From Rodentolepis nana (Eukaryota > Platyhelminthes > Cestoda > Cyclophyllidea > Hymenolepididae), in assembly GCA_900617975.1 (NCBI GenBank), contig UZAE01000230.1, positions 1 through 29,521 of the forward strand: a stretch of 29,521 bases of DNA, in the 5' to 3' direction. Position numbers and translations under genes: made by a program. Positions 11,070 through 24,561 of this stretch are shown piece after piece (positions within the stretch are counted from its first letter, which is position 1; every line of letters begins with the position of its first letter). The notes below the pieces were generated by a model, which made no database searches, was not told the origin of the DNA, and saw only the letters and a program-made list of their open reading frames with translations.

Positions 11070-11737
11070 TCATTTGCTGGATGATTCCTGGAAATTATTA
11101 GGTTGGGAAAATAAAGTTGTTCCGGCAATTTCCTGAGTATTTGAAAATCTACAATGCTTCTCAATCTTCGAGGCATCCTTTGGGGGCTTCTTTTGCTCCG
11201 TAGCACACCCCCAACCAGGCGAATTCTCGTGGGCCAAAACAACGACTTTCTTTGAAGCACCTTCCCTTTCCTGAGTGTTGACCTCATTACATTCACCTGG
11301 AACTTGCAATCTGCGATAGATACTTTGTTGGAAGAGTTCTGGATTTATTGTCATGTAGTTCTTTTCAACAGTGACGGAGCTATCGTCAGGGATTCGGTAG
11401 AGGAGGCTGCTGTAGGCATTCTTGGGATTTTCTGTAGAACTGGAAGAAGTATCGTCGGTGCACATTTGTTGCTGTTGCGATTGCTGTAGTTGTGACTGAT
11501 GTGGATGGAGATTTTGCTTGAGTGCTATAGTCTCATAGTTCATGAATTTTGGATCTAGGGTTGCCGGGTTGGAAGTGACCATGTATCCAATGGGAACGCC
11601 GTCACCTGATGTTGCAATAATTGGTACCTTTCGGCCACCAGGGATTGTTGAGGAGGCCAAAATTACAGTTTGAGGGAAACCACCGTAGACATCACCATCT
11701 CTTGGCAACATTTGGAAAGCGCCGTGCACAGGAGTTG
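11070..11737 (-). CDS. Protocadherin exon C: cytoplasmic tail and stop
   Basis: An acceptor ending in TTTACCAG (11739..11738) opens this exon; two bases complete the codon begun in exon B (giving Thr549), then 221 residues follow to a TGA at 11072..11070. The phase-1 match between the 20289 donor and this acceptor, the shared strand and the lack of any other long open frame between them support the join. It rests on splice-site reading only. The tail is low in hydrophobic stretches. It carries a histidine/glutamine-rich segment near residues 623-639 (QSQLQQSQQQQ), then a run of four serines and several Tyr/Thr-rich motifs. I recognise no conserved cytoplasmic motif such as CM1/CM2 of vertebrate delta-protocadherins. 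The frame stays open upstream to 11816, but that part is taken as intron. Confidence 0.75.
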
Positions 11738-14700
11738 CTGGTAAATGATCAAAATTGGTACAAATTTTTGAAGATTTACATGTTGTTATGTATTTATTGG
11801 GGCTTGAAAGATTCACAGCGTAATATCTATAGTTTATTATTCTCTATTTCTGGAAGTTATATCAGAGCCACCAGTTACTTAACCTTCCATAAGGAAGGGA
11901 AGGAACTGCTAGTTGAACTGAAGGTGCGTAATCCAGATGAGGACTATTTCTACACCTTCATGACTCGATTAATTTCGTTAAAGCTAAACTTAAAAGGTGA
12001 CTAAGTAAAATTTGCATTTCATATCTTTCTTCAAGAGAGAATGGGGTTTACTGGGTGCTTTTATTCACATTTGACTACACATTTGCAAAAATTGACAAGA
12101 GGTGACACTACAATCATTGGAGTTTTAGAACCGTTAGGTGACCTAATAGTAGGATGTAACCATAAAAATTCCACTTCTGTCCTAAATACTTTTGGATATT
12201 TATTTAAGTCAATTTTAGAAGCATTATTTACATCTTAGTATTTATAATATTAGCAAGATGATATGAGCAAACATGAGCTGACATAACAGAGCTTTGTATT
12301 GAAGTATTTTACGCTACGGTTTCACCATCTACATCCTCAGTTGGCAATCCCTAACACAGACACTAAATGCTTAATCAAGTTGCGTCTACTGTAACTTTAA
12401 ATTTTTGAACAGATTTAACAAGTAAATCTCATATTTTCTGCTAATAGCACAGGAGTTTCACACATAAGCAGTAAATTTTAAAATGCTTATAAAAGCAACA
12501 ACTGGGCTATTTTTGGAAATATTTCCAATACAAACCATAGAACACATAGAACATAGATTTTTTCCGAGCAGGAAAACACGAAAACATAGACTAAGCTGAA
12601 GCAAAAACTTTCACTTTCCTTCTTGGATCAGTGTTGAGGTGAAGAAAGAGAGGGAGAGAGAAATGTGTCTACTGGTGAAAAATTTAATAGGTGGTAGTGT
12701 TTTAGTGAGTGCGTGAGAGAGAGAGAAAGGAGTATAGGTCCACGATCGGGTTATAAACAGTGTGACATCAATGCTTTTTGCCTTAGATCTGTTCTTTTAC
12801 TCTACAACTACAAGCTTCTTAACACGAAGGCGTGAAGAAAGAATAGGAAGGGTGAAGGCTAACTGATGAAAAGGAGGAAGAATTGTGTGCGTGTTCTAAA
12901 AATCGAATGCCTTTCTGCAACTTTGTTGAAACGCTTCTACTGTTTTTTTTTGCATCCTGCATTTCGAGGAGAACATATGAAAATTTAAACTAGTCTCAAC
13001 AAAATAAATCGGTAAAAAGTACTCTAATCTTCGGATTCAAAGTTATCACCTTCATAGATTGCTCTTTATTGAATGATATGCTTTGGCAAATTAAGAATTG
13101 CGGCTTGTTTCGTCATATAGTGAATTCTTATTCATTACTAGTAGGAGAGCATTATATTTTAAAGTGATTGACTTAAAGCGTGGGATTACTACGCGTTGAA
13201 GTAAACGTATTAGAACAAGAGTTGGCAGGAACTCCTGAACTGGAAAAGATCATTTACTCATAGCAGCAACTTTCAATTTTTAACATCCGTGTTAGAAACT
13301 TTCCTGAGTCCTATAAAAGTGATTGATAAGGAACCTCATTTTGTTAAAGCTACTCCCAACTCTTAAAAGAGGGAAAAAAGTAGCTTTATCATTCTTGTAA
13401 TAAGTTCGGATTTCATGATAGATTGCATATAGTTCAGACAAATCAATGTTCCTAAGTGGTCCAGAATCTAATTCAATTTGTATATTGTTCAGTTCAATTT
13501 CTAAATATAAAGGCACCACCTGCAAACTAACATATGACTACACAGACAACAGCCCCCCCCCCCTTCCATTCAAACACTAATGCATCCTGCCCTTTCAACT
13601 TGACCGAACTCTCTCAATGTTGCAACCACCAGCCTTTATTTTGCCTTCGTCTTGCTGGGTAGCAAAAATCTGGTTAACTTGCTCTTTTAATACTACCTTT
13701 CAATTCCGAACGGAAAATTCCCTTCCAACACACTTATGAAGTAAAAGGTAGCATTTTGGAGTCTTCTAGGCCTAGCCAGTAAGACTGGTAATTTCACTCA
13801 TTGGGTAAACATCGATAGGCATGGTGAACGCTACTTTTACAGACAAGCACATTAACGCTGCACTATCACACCAACCTATAACCTTGTAGAATGCGTAGTT
13901 CTAAATTAGATAAAAGCATATAACTACAGAAGTCATCAGCCTAAAAATGAACAACTCAGCAATCGCTGTAGCTGTTATTACAGAAATATCTACTGGACCT
14001 CTTTAAGTAAGAAGCATAACCGTGTGAAAACTCCATCCGTATGTAAAAAGCATTAAGTTATGCATTTGCAGATCAAACCTTTTCTTTTACATATCAAATA
14101 TTTTAGCATTTATATATATTAATATACATTTGGATTAAAATGAAAATGCATTTTCTCCTTATATGTTCGATGGTATTTGTAATAAAATGGAATCTATGTG
14201 CGTAGGTGATGTGTAAGTAGGAATTCAAGGACCCGATGTCTACCCATTTGCAACCATTTAGTAATCCGCATTCGATTTCCCCATTAGATGCGCTCTATGA
14301 TATCACTACTCAACTGTTAATGAATGCGAAACACTATTTATAAACGAACATTTATGAAATCTCTAGAATTAGAGTTGCAGATTTCCATTGGCATGAATAC
14401 GACATCTTGTCGGATTCTAAGGACATAGATAAGCTCATAAGGATAAGATCACACATTTAAGATGCAGCACTCTATGTTGTTCAAGGTGATTAATTGATCA
14501 GCCACGCTGGTGTCCTTATTTATCCAAAATCCATATCTTCATCGTTGAATGAATTAGATATCGAGGTATGTCTAAAGGTTTCTTTTTTTAAAAAACCTTC
14601 ATACAATACCATAAAAGACGAAATAGCGAAAGATTATAAACACCAGAAATATTTTAAGGAAGTCTGCCGTATTAGTAGACAGGGATTTTATATTTTACCT

Positions 14701-17700
14701 TCTCCTACAAAAAACCAAACGAAGGAAATAATCAGAGTATAAATTATTGATAATCTATAAACCAACACTTTCTTCTCTCTTTCAAAAGGCACTTGCCATG
14801 AAATAGTTAGAAAATCAGCTTAAATTGGTGTTCATCAGGAGTAGCAATCAATTATGGCCTGAAAATTTAATCTATATGAAATTGGATTTGTAGAGGAGTT
14901 ATTTGGGTACTAAAAGAAAAAAATTTAAAAAAAATTAGATAATAATTTAGTTAATGGCCTAAAATGGGACTGTATATTTCTCTAATTTTACCAACTTCAG
15001 TATTTCATGTTGTGCTAATTTTGACGTATTTTCTTTTAATTAACACAAAATTAGACTATTCGACCTTTAAATTTCTCTCCTTGTATGAAAGTAATTTTCA
15101 GACATATGAAATGTGATGTATATAGACAAACATTCAGAGGATAATATTCAAATTATTTTTGAATTATTACATTACCAAGAATTTTTACTTATGTGTATTT
15201 GCATGAATGTAAAAGTCCACAATATTTAGATTTTTATTTTTGCATATTCGCTAAACTGCTGACGTTGAAAAAGCTACTTCTTTTATTTCAAATTTTTTAG
15301 AATGTGGTTCTCCTTATAACCGGTTGCGTAGATTCAATGTATTCAAGTATTTTTTCACTAATCTTTTAATTGTCATAGTACAGTAATCACTTGTAGCACA
15401 TAAGTACTTATTAGTACAAATCAGACGAACCTTATTGTATTAAATACAAACTTCGGAAACTTTGAAGATTAGCTTTTAGTGGGCATGCTTAATTATTTAT
15501 TCTGTTATCATTGGTCAAATTTTATCCGATGGTTTAATTTCACTCTTCTAATAATGAAATCATGATGGCTAAATTCTCAACTTTATTTAAATCTTTCCTA
15601 AAATATTAAAAAATATCCTATTTGAATCCTAAAACAAATCTGTATGTTCTTTAACGAATCTATTTAGCAATTTCTGCTTTCTTCTCTCAGGCGGGCTCAA
15701 CTGTTTCTTTCTCTTTTTCTGCGATAGCAAAAATTCGCCTACCACATAGAACTAACGTAGCAGAAACGGAAGATGCAAATCCATGACTCTGTAACGCTTC
15801 TTCGAAAGTTACTTTCACTAACTGCCTGTTAGTAGTTTTTATATTTTGAAAAAAAGCTAAAATTTCACAAAAAGATTGAAGGCTTGTTAACCTGAATGGT
15901 GAATTTAGAGAATTATTATTTTCAAAATTGTATACAATATGTGCAGATGACGAAACATTATTCCCCCTATTGGCTCTGATATCGATTTCCCATTTGAAAT
16001 TAGATTTATTCTCGTGGGTGTTTTGTGAAAGATAATGTACTTATAATCCACGGATAGGACACAAAATACTTCACACTTTTCTTAAAAACAAAAGTGAAAC
16101 AATTCCGATAAGATACTAGATGAAGTGGATATGGTGGAAGAAGCGATTGGAATTAGGAAAATATGCGAATTAATTTTTTTAGATTTTGCCCATTATTATT
16201 TTGTTTCGGGTGCTCTTTGGGTACTTTTTGTCATGTGCATTTGAAAGACAAATTAATTTGAGTTTCGTCTATCTCTCTATCTAGACATAGCAAAGTGTAA
16301 AAATTCGCCTTGATTCCAGGAAAGAGGAGATACTAAAGAAGAATATGAACCTAAGAATATAGAAGAAAATGAAAGATGCGTAATTCATGGATCTTCTATT
16401 TTCTATGGTAGCTGAATGGTGTTTCATTTGTCTATGTAAGAAGGTAAATTTGAACGAAATTATCATTCAATGTCCGTAATATCATGCTCAAATCTATAAC
16501 CAATATTGTTCCCTTAAAGGAGCTTCTGTAATTCCAAAAAATGAGTTGAAAGCCTATTAAATAAATGATAGTTTTGGCAGTTAAAATAACCACACAATAC
16601 AATCTAATAACTGTTTGATCACTTCAAATGGTTTACCAAACTAGAAATAATGACCATTAGTAGGTAAAATGAGAGTAGATATTAACAGAAAAATTGCTTT
16701 GCTTAGTGCAAATAGTAGCCTCTTCAATTAATAATTTGTCTTGTGGTTTATTGGCTAACTCGGAACCCATGAAACTGTGTTGTGCCTACTTTTTGGAAAA
16801 GAATGTTTCTGCAAACCCATCACTCCACAACACATCGTGGAATTGAGTTTTTTTGCAAAAAAGATTTTGGCACGTACAAGCATTCTTTGTGCAGCATCAA
16901 ATGATTTCCCATCTGAAACTTTCTTCTGATAAATTAATGTTGGAATGAACATTTCGAACATTTAGTTGAAGTAGATTTGAGAGATTTTGAAAAAGTCAAT
17001 TAAACATTCTAAAGCGCTGAAAATGGTTACAGAAAAATAAGATTATGGTTTGCTTGGTCAGAGCTGGCTTACACTGAGCGGAACGTCCAATCGACTGGAA
17101 GTGCTGAAGAGATGACGAGCTGTAAAGTTTGTGGATGGAATGTTACACAACTGGGAATAGATTTGGAAGGATTGGGCAATGTTCCAACACGAATTCATAT
17201 TTCAAAAATGCCGGCCAAAATATTATTTTTCCTACAATTTAATTTTTTTTATATTTTTGAGATGAATATATATATGGGGGGGGGGGGGGGGGGAGAGGCA
17301 AATGATCTTAGTGTCAAGCGGTAATAAAACCGTTTGAATGAGCATTGAAGAATTTTAAATTCGCGTGCTGAGCGTTCACTCGGACATTATAAAACACATT
17401 AATGAATTTATAAAATAAATCCTTTATGAAATTAAAAGCTTATTTTACAGAAAAGTTGAGACCTATGCTGTGGGAAATTCATGCAAACTACTTAAAGTCT
17501 CGCAAATTTATGCGGGTTTTAAGCCTTCTAAGAGGTAATTGGTAGATGATGAAAGACAGTGCGTGTCATAATTCAAGAACCGGCTAATGAGCGCGAGAGA
17601 TATCGGATGAGAATTCCATCGGAAATTAAGGAGATGAAAATGGGATTCTTAAATTCTTCTACCTTGCATTTCGCTAATAGCTATTCGAACGCAAAATTGT

Positions 17701-20700
17701 TTTTTTTTCGTTATTCGTTTTTCAAAAAAATTATATAATGCGATAAATGTTCAACTAAATCATCAAATCTAAAATATAAGACGTCGTTCCTTGTGAACCT
17801 TTGAAAGAGCGTAATTTTAACTTAAACACGTTATATCAAAAGATACCAAATAATTATTCGTGCGTAAGGCAACTTCAACAATGTGGTCTTTCAAGCAAAA
17901 TAAGCAAACAATTGAGCAACATAATGAATTGCAATCTTCTTCTGTTTGTAAATCTGTAAACATTTGCATATTATGAAATTAAAAGTTGCAAAATGTGAGT
18001 AGGAGTTTAGCTTCCCATCAACTAAATGTATCTACCTGTTCGGGCTTTGTCAGGAAGGACATAAAGGAACTACGTGATTTCGAGCATATGACTGAAAATC
18101 GAAGTTACTTGTAATTCCATTTGAAATGAATATGTGTTGCTATTCGATAAAGTGGAACTACGTAGCAAAATGGATGATATATATTTGGGCTATTAAATCT
18201 ACGGTAGATAAATAAACAGCGCACGAGCGCGCGGCTAAAAAATGCGTTCAGAAATGTGTCAGGGGGATAAGGGAATAGATAATTTGACGGGTGAAAAGCG
18301 AACTGCAAAATTGCAGTAAACGTGAAAAGATCACAAGGTCTGATTTTTATTGCATAGGCTTTGGTACATTTCCCAAATCGTATCAATAAAATCAAGTCCA
18401 ATTATTTCACATATTATTGCCTAATTTTAATATCAGGAAGACAATAGTAAAGTGTTGACTTTAAATAATCGTTTTGACATTAATTACAGAACAATAAGTG
18501 AAAAAGTATTTAGTAGATAAAGCATGAATTAACCTTTTGAATTAGTTAAAAGAGAATGTTCTAGCTGCTTCATTAGAAAATCCACATTTTTTCTAATTCG
18601 CATTAAATATTGAATGAATAACAAACTCCTTGAAAACATTAAAACAATAAAATGCTCTTATTTGCGATAGCAAGGCCACTAATTAATATCTTTTCACATA
18701 CTGTATTTAAAGTTATCGGATTTAATAAGCTTGAATACAGCCAGTTAGAAATAAGCATTTAAAAATCGAATGATACGAAATAGATTGCCAACATATGAGA
18801 CAAATGTCACTATTTCTTAACTATTAGCGTTATATCGTTTTTCCGAAGTGTCAAGCTCTACTGTGTTTATATTTTTAAATATCCGTTACAGTTTAGAGAG
18901 CTGACTATACGTCTGTATATAATTATTTATTTTGATTTATCCAGGAGATATTTAGTCTGATATTTGCTAAACCGAATACCTCTACATACGCATTCTTCTT
19001 CCCGTATTACTGACTTTCTCATCATTCGAAAATGAAATTCATAAGAATTGGGCAAGATAATAGTCCTCTTCCAATGGCATAACCAACTGAATTGGCGTGA
19101 CAACACCCACAGACTAAACGGGACAGGACAATGAGCCCTGAATATAGCAAACATAATTGTATCCATAAATTTGGAAACAAATAATTATGCTCAGAAAGCT
19201 GAAATTACACGGTGAATTTAACGCTTTTCAAGAAATATGGACAACTTCATGGTGCTAATTTTCAGTTAAGTAGAACTTGTGATTTACGGATTTTATTACT
19301 CACTCATCCTTTGATCCTTCCTCATAATTCACTGGACTTTCTCACATTCCTTTTTCCGTTGCTTTCAATTGAGTAAAAATTCTTCATTCTATGCCAAGAG
19401 CAATAATCAATGAAGGTAATTAGTAAATCTTTGCTTATGATGGTTAAGAGCGAGGGTGATAGCACGACATTATAGCTAGCTCAAGAAAATATTGTTTAAT
19501 TTAACAGAAATATTCAACACAAACTTCAATTGATTTTAAATGGTGTTTTATAGAAAAAATACATTTATTTAACAAGCCTAAAATTCTGAGAAAAAGTCTT
19601 AAATGGGGATGCAGAAAGTACAGTAGGAAACATGGCATCATTATAATTTGTTATTCAAAACACTTTTTTGCATTACAACTAATCTCTTTTTACAATGCCG
19701 TACAAATTAAACTTTTACTTTAACTAATTTTTAAATTTCTTTTAATTAATTGCTTTTTTCTTAAAGACAAGACTTTTTGTATGCAAAAAAGTCTTAATCA
19801 TCATACCTTCATTATCTACTTAGAAGATCTAGTCACTTAAAAGAAAATTCTTTCCATTCTTGGCTTAATTTAGTAAGATACTCTAAAGAAATACGCAGAA
19901 AACTCTGAAATGATTGCTTTATTTCCCACACTACCAAAATTATTGTATTAACGAGTTGTATTTTATTTTAAATTCTTTCTTCGAAAAAATATTCTTCAAA
20001 ATTCATTTTTACTTATTGTTGAAAAAAATGCATTGGTGGGTGCTTACTAATTGGATTTTACAACTTTTTCTTGCAAAAAATGAAGAAGACTTCAACTTTC
20101 GAGGGTACAATTTCATCGCATCCGCTGCCTCATGTTTAAGAATTTGACTTTATCTTGAAATAATCTCTTCTAATAAAATATTTTATTTGATACTCTTCAT
20201 TTATAAAGAGATGAAATTTATATTTACTATTCAAACATTCATCTCATTAAAAGGGTAATAATAGATCCATAAAACTCTATACTCTTACTATTGTTTGAAT
20301 CGTAGGGTGGACTGTGAATGTGTTCTTCAAAGTTTGGATTTCTTTCGGTATCTGTGATAATGAAGGCATTTGATTGCACATTTTTGCCGTCGAACGTTCC
20401 TTCCGCCCTTCCGAGGCAGTTTAAAACCTCGAATCGTCTCACCAATCGTCCTCTTTCACCTCCGCTGCTATTCCTCCCATGCATCCCGTTGTTGTTCCTA
20501 CTTGCTCTAGGTTGCCGGCATCTCAAAAGCACAATCGCGGCAATCAGAACAAATGAGATGATAAGTGCAATCACAATCATTGCCGTGATTATAATCAGGT
20601 CTCTATCGCCTATCATACCGAATCCACCTCCTGCTATGGGGTTTCCAGTATGTCGACCAGTACCTTTGTTCGGATTGTTTAGAGAATTGCTTCTATCACC

Positions 20701-23700
20701 TCGGTGATTCTGTATGACGTCGATTTTAAGTATTGTTGTATTGCTTCGAGGTGTTGTTCCCTTATCGGATGCCTTGAGAGCCAAGATGAATGATTGTGGA
20801 GAAGATCCATTCTGAGTTGGCATATTTATTTGTGTCGTTTCATTGTGATCGGCAATTGGAGGCTTAGGGTTATTTAAAAGTTGCTTTGCGAGATAGAGCG
20901 TGCCAGATGCACTATCCAAAGCAAAAAAATCGTGCTCATTACCCTTGATTATGGTGTACTCGATTTCCCCATTTAATCCACTGTCAGCATCAATAGCTTT
21001 GAGGTGGGCAATTTCTTGTCCAACTGTAGCATGGCTAGACATATTAACTCGTACAATTATGCTATTGGAAGACTGAGGAAAGATCCATACTGGCGAGTGA
21101 TCATTAACGTCTTGAACGCGAATCACTACATTTGCAAATGCTGATAGAGAAGGATGACCAAAGTCTGAAGCCACCACAGTGAAGCTGAGGATTGGGGTTT
21201 TCTCTCTATCAATGGGCAAGTTTCGGGTATAAATTTCTCCATTAGAAGTGATGGCAAAAAGGCTGCTAACTCGATCTCCATCATTGCTGCCAACGCCTGG
21301 ATGTTTTGACTGCTGCGTCTCTTCAGACTCGCTGATGCTGTATTGAATACGCGAGTTCTTAGTATCAGCGTCATTGTCGGTGGCATGCACAGAACCAATC
21401 TAAAATTCGAGAGCAAAATAAATAGAAGAAAGAAATATTTTGATATTTCAGCTGAGTGAATATATTAGGTAATGTACTTCAATTTTTATCCTAAATAAAA
21501 AAGTTACTGCTTGCATTAGTGTGACTGCTTGATAGGAAGTTATGCAAATTAAGAAAGCGAAGGAATCGGGGTAGTACCGTCCTGAAGGGTTTTGAAATGG
21601 TTTAACTGACTATGTTTTGGTGGTGGAAATATACCTGCTCTATTTATGCCATTTTCGTGGGCTGATTGAAATGGACCAACTCTGCTTTGCTTAGCAGCGA
21701 ATAGCAATGCCTATTCGCGCTTTCATTTCTTAAATCGCGTTTTTAATAATAAAAAAAGTGGTTTATTTGTTTTAATCTTAAATGAAAACCTCTAATGAAT
21801 TCCCACCAAGTCAGATCAAAATTCAAACTCGTGGATGAAAAATAAATTCCTGCTTTCTAAATATTAATTCAGATTCAAAATTTGTGGATTTTGAAAGTTG
21901 ACGCTAATATCTTTTAAACTTTACCAACTTTCAGTCTAGCAGTTATGCGGTGTGAGCTGTGAATGTAACTTGAATCACATTTTTGAGTGAGAGTGGCAAG
22001 GTCACAATACTTTTAGCAGGTACTGCCTGGTTTATTTGGGAGGGTTGACAAGTTCAAATAGTAAAGGATTAACCCTCTCCCCCCTTCTCTCATCCAGCGT
22101 CATAAAATCCGCCATCATTTGAATTCTGTAGGTAAAAGAGCTATTAAATAAAATTAAATATTACAATCACTTCAGCACTTAGTCATCGTCTGACATTAAA
22201 ATAAGTTGAGAAGATACAAGAGAACTCAGTCTTGACGCTTTACCCCATTTTCAGCAAAGCAGGTGAATTTCAAGTGTGAAATAGTACTGGGCCAGTGTGG
22301 ACAATGTGATAGTTCAAATGTTTTCGAAAATTTGACAAATATTCTAATAATTAGTTTTAGTTTAGTGTAATTATCATTTCTCTTTCAATTGTAATTGGGT
22401 TTCAAGATGCAATCTTTATTATTTCTCATTTGAATATTAAAACAAATAAATTAAGAAAATATTGACAGAATAATAAGGAATTTTGCTCTATACATTTGAA
22501 AATTTTAAAATTCATTGCTATTTTAGTATTGCAATTAGTTAGTTATTCAAGAGAGGGTGGAGTAGAGGGTTTCACAGTTCTGAACGAATTAAGTAGGATG
22601 CATAATTTGGCAACTGTTCAAAATAGCACTTTAAAACGAAATATGATTTCCCTTACTCGGGCATCGTAAATTTTCCCACATTTATTAAAATATTTTATTA
22701 ATTATCTCAAATTACAACAAAGAAGATAAGAGAATGGAATAATTTTTTGGCAATAAGGCATGAAAAAATTTGGCAAGATTTAAAACCCTTTCGGATCTCA
22801 AGAGCAATGCAGACATGGCGCCAACAACTGATCGGAGCAGAGCAGGGAACATTTTGATTTATTTCCTACTCAAGCCACTTTCAGTTCGAGAGTCGTAAAC
22901 TTTTAAACGTCTCTGTGCCGCTAACTCTACCACTGAAACTTCCCAAAGGCCACTTTTAACTCTCCCTCACTCACCCGCTCCTTCAGCGCTCACTCACTCT
23001 GCTGCTACTGCAACTACTACTGCCACTGAGAGCCAAGATTTATGCGTTCAAAGATTAATATTCCAGATTTCACTCTGATGCAAAATTGTAATTCACGCGA
23101 ATATATAAAAGGAGTCTACCACCACATAGAGTTTTCCACAACGGCTATTTGGGTTTTTTATTATTTATTTTGTGTGAACAAAGCTTTTTGGGCAGATATA
23201 TAATTCACGCTTCATAGGTAATAAAGTAAATCACTATCAAGTATGTGGGAAATTGATCTCATTTACCGTAATACGAAAGAAGAAACAGCCGCTATGTTCA
23301 TAATGATGCGCCATTCATGCGTGATAATGGAAACGGAATAAATTGCTAACCATTGGCATTGAAAAAAATCACGATTGTCTTTTTAAAGATAAGATCAATC
23401 AAACGAATTCTCTCAGAAATCCCTCCCTCCTCCACTTGAATGCGGCAACTGGAAACAAAGAGAAATTTCGGTTTCAAAAATGGAAGGGATGCAATTTTCA
23501 GCTCCTTTCTCATTGTTAAATATTATATTAGAAGTTTTACACTGCTCAAAAAGAATGTGAGAAAAGTGAGAGAAATTTTTAACAAAGCTAAATGAATTAT
23601 GACTAGGGTAAATTTAGCAGAGCAGGCATTATTGAAGGCCTAATAACACCATAAAACTATTTTTTGTCATTAAGAAGTAAAGCGTTATTTCAGCAAAGCA

Positions 23701-24525
23701 AAATGGATTCCCACGTGACTCACAAAATCTCAAGCCTTTGACTCTGCCGTAGTAAATCTATCGTCATTTTGAACAATAAAATAGGTCGCTTAAAGAGGCA
23801 AAATCTAGCCACTTTAATGTTCCAATTGTCCTGCCTAAAATGTTTCAAAATAACCTAATACTTGAGAGGATTAAAAAGGCGTCTCATAATTCGAAACAAT
23901 AAACTGAATTTTTGAATAGCATCCAAGGTGCTTAATGCTACAATGATTTCTGTTATCTACATAATATCAGACATTTTGCTACAATTTCCCCCATATTGAT
24001 TTTATGTTTCCTTAACATTACACTTCCATTGAGCCAGTGTTACTTAAAAAATAGTCGATGAAACTGGTTCAGTGGATGTTAACCTCAATTTCAGACAAGT
24101 TCAAAGTTAATAAGAAGGGGCGGTGGTGGAGGCTAATGTTGATCTGAGTAGGTAATTAAGTTTATAAATAGGACTTTTACAGTAATAGGCAGACAGTGAC
24201 TAATATGTCATTTTAGACTAGTAAATTCATTTGCTATTAGAAAATGTTGCCTTGAAGATGGACAATTTGATAAAGCTTACTGAATATTTTTAGCCGTTAA
24301 TTTCAAAAAAATAGTTACTTTAGATCTAGCTTGTGAAGATTTAAGGGTTAAGAAAATTCTTATACGCTTAATTATAACATAACTAAGCAATTTGACTTCA
24401 TATGCTTGTATTTGGCATTTTTAAAAGGACAATTAAACCGTCAAACTACCCCTTTTGCACCCCATATTTACTACTTTATGTAATAGAAACAATTTTCCAC
24501 TCCGATTCGAAAGGTTTAGCTGAGC

Positions 24526-24561
<36 letters not shown>

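Larger units (their letters stand above)
11738..20288 (-). other. Protocadherin intron between exons B and C (about 8.6 kb)
   Basis: This stretch holds no supported gene. Short open frames occur on both strands (for example 14494..14742 plus, 18105..18401 minus, 12041..12238 plus) but none shows a recognisable domain, and all are of the size expected by chance. Things seen: purine-rich GA repeats around 12640-12735, a C tract at 13553..13563, a run of 18 G at 17276..17293, and decayed transposase-like fragments at 16755..16961 and around 17464..17620. Confidence 0.7.

Noticed and set aside
11621..12004. Plus-strand open frame of 127 codons
   Set aside because: Most of it is the antisense of protocadherin exon C and the intron beside it; no domain is recognisable.
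14494..14742. Plus-strand frame of 82 codons within the second protocadherin intron
   Set aside because: It looks fairly protein-like (Lys/Ser rich) but starts with a non-ATG codon, matches no family I know and has no flanking splice logic.
18105..18401. Minus-strand frame of 98 codons
   Set aside because: Composition is that of random AT-rich DNA with many aromatic and hydrophobic residues; no domain or splice context.
20318..20707. Plus-strand open frame of 129 codons
   Set aside because: Antisense shadow of the protocadherin transmembrane exon; its hydrophobic look comes from the transmembrane codons on the other strand.
21126..21416. Minus-strand frame overlapping the start of exon B
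   Set aside because: It is a different reading frame from the cadherin frame and carries no cadherin motif.
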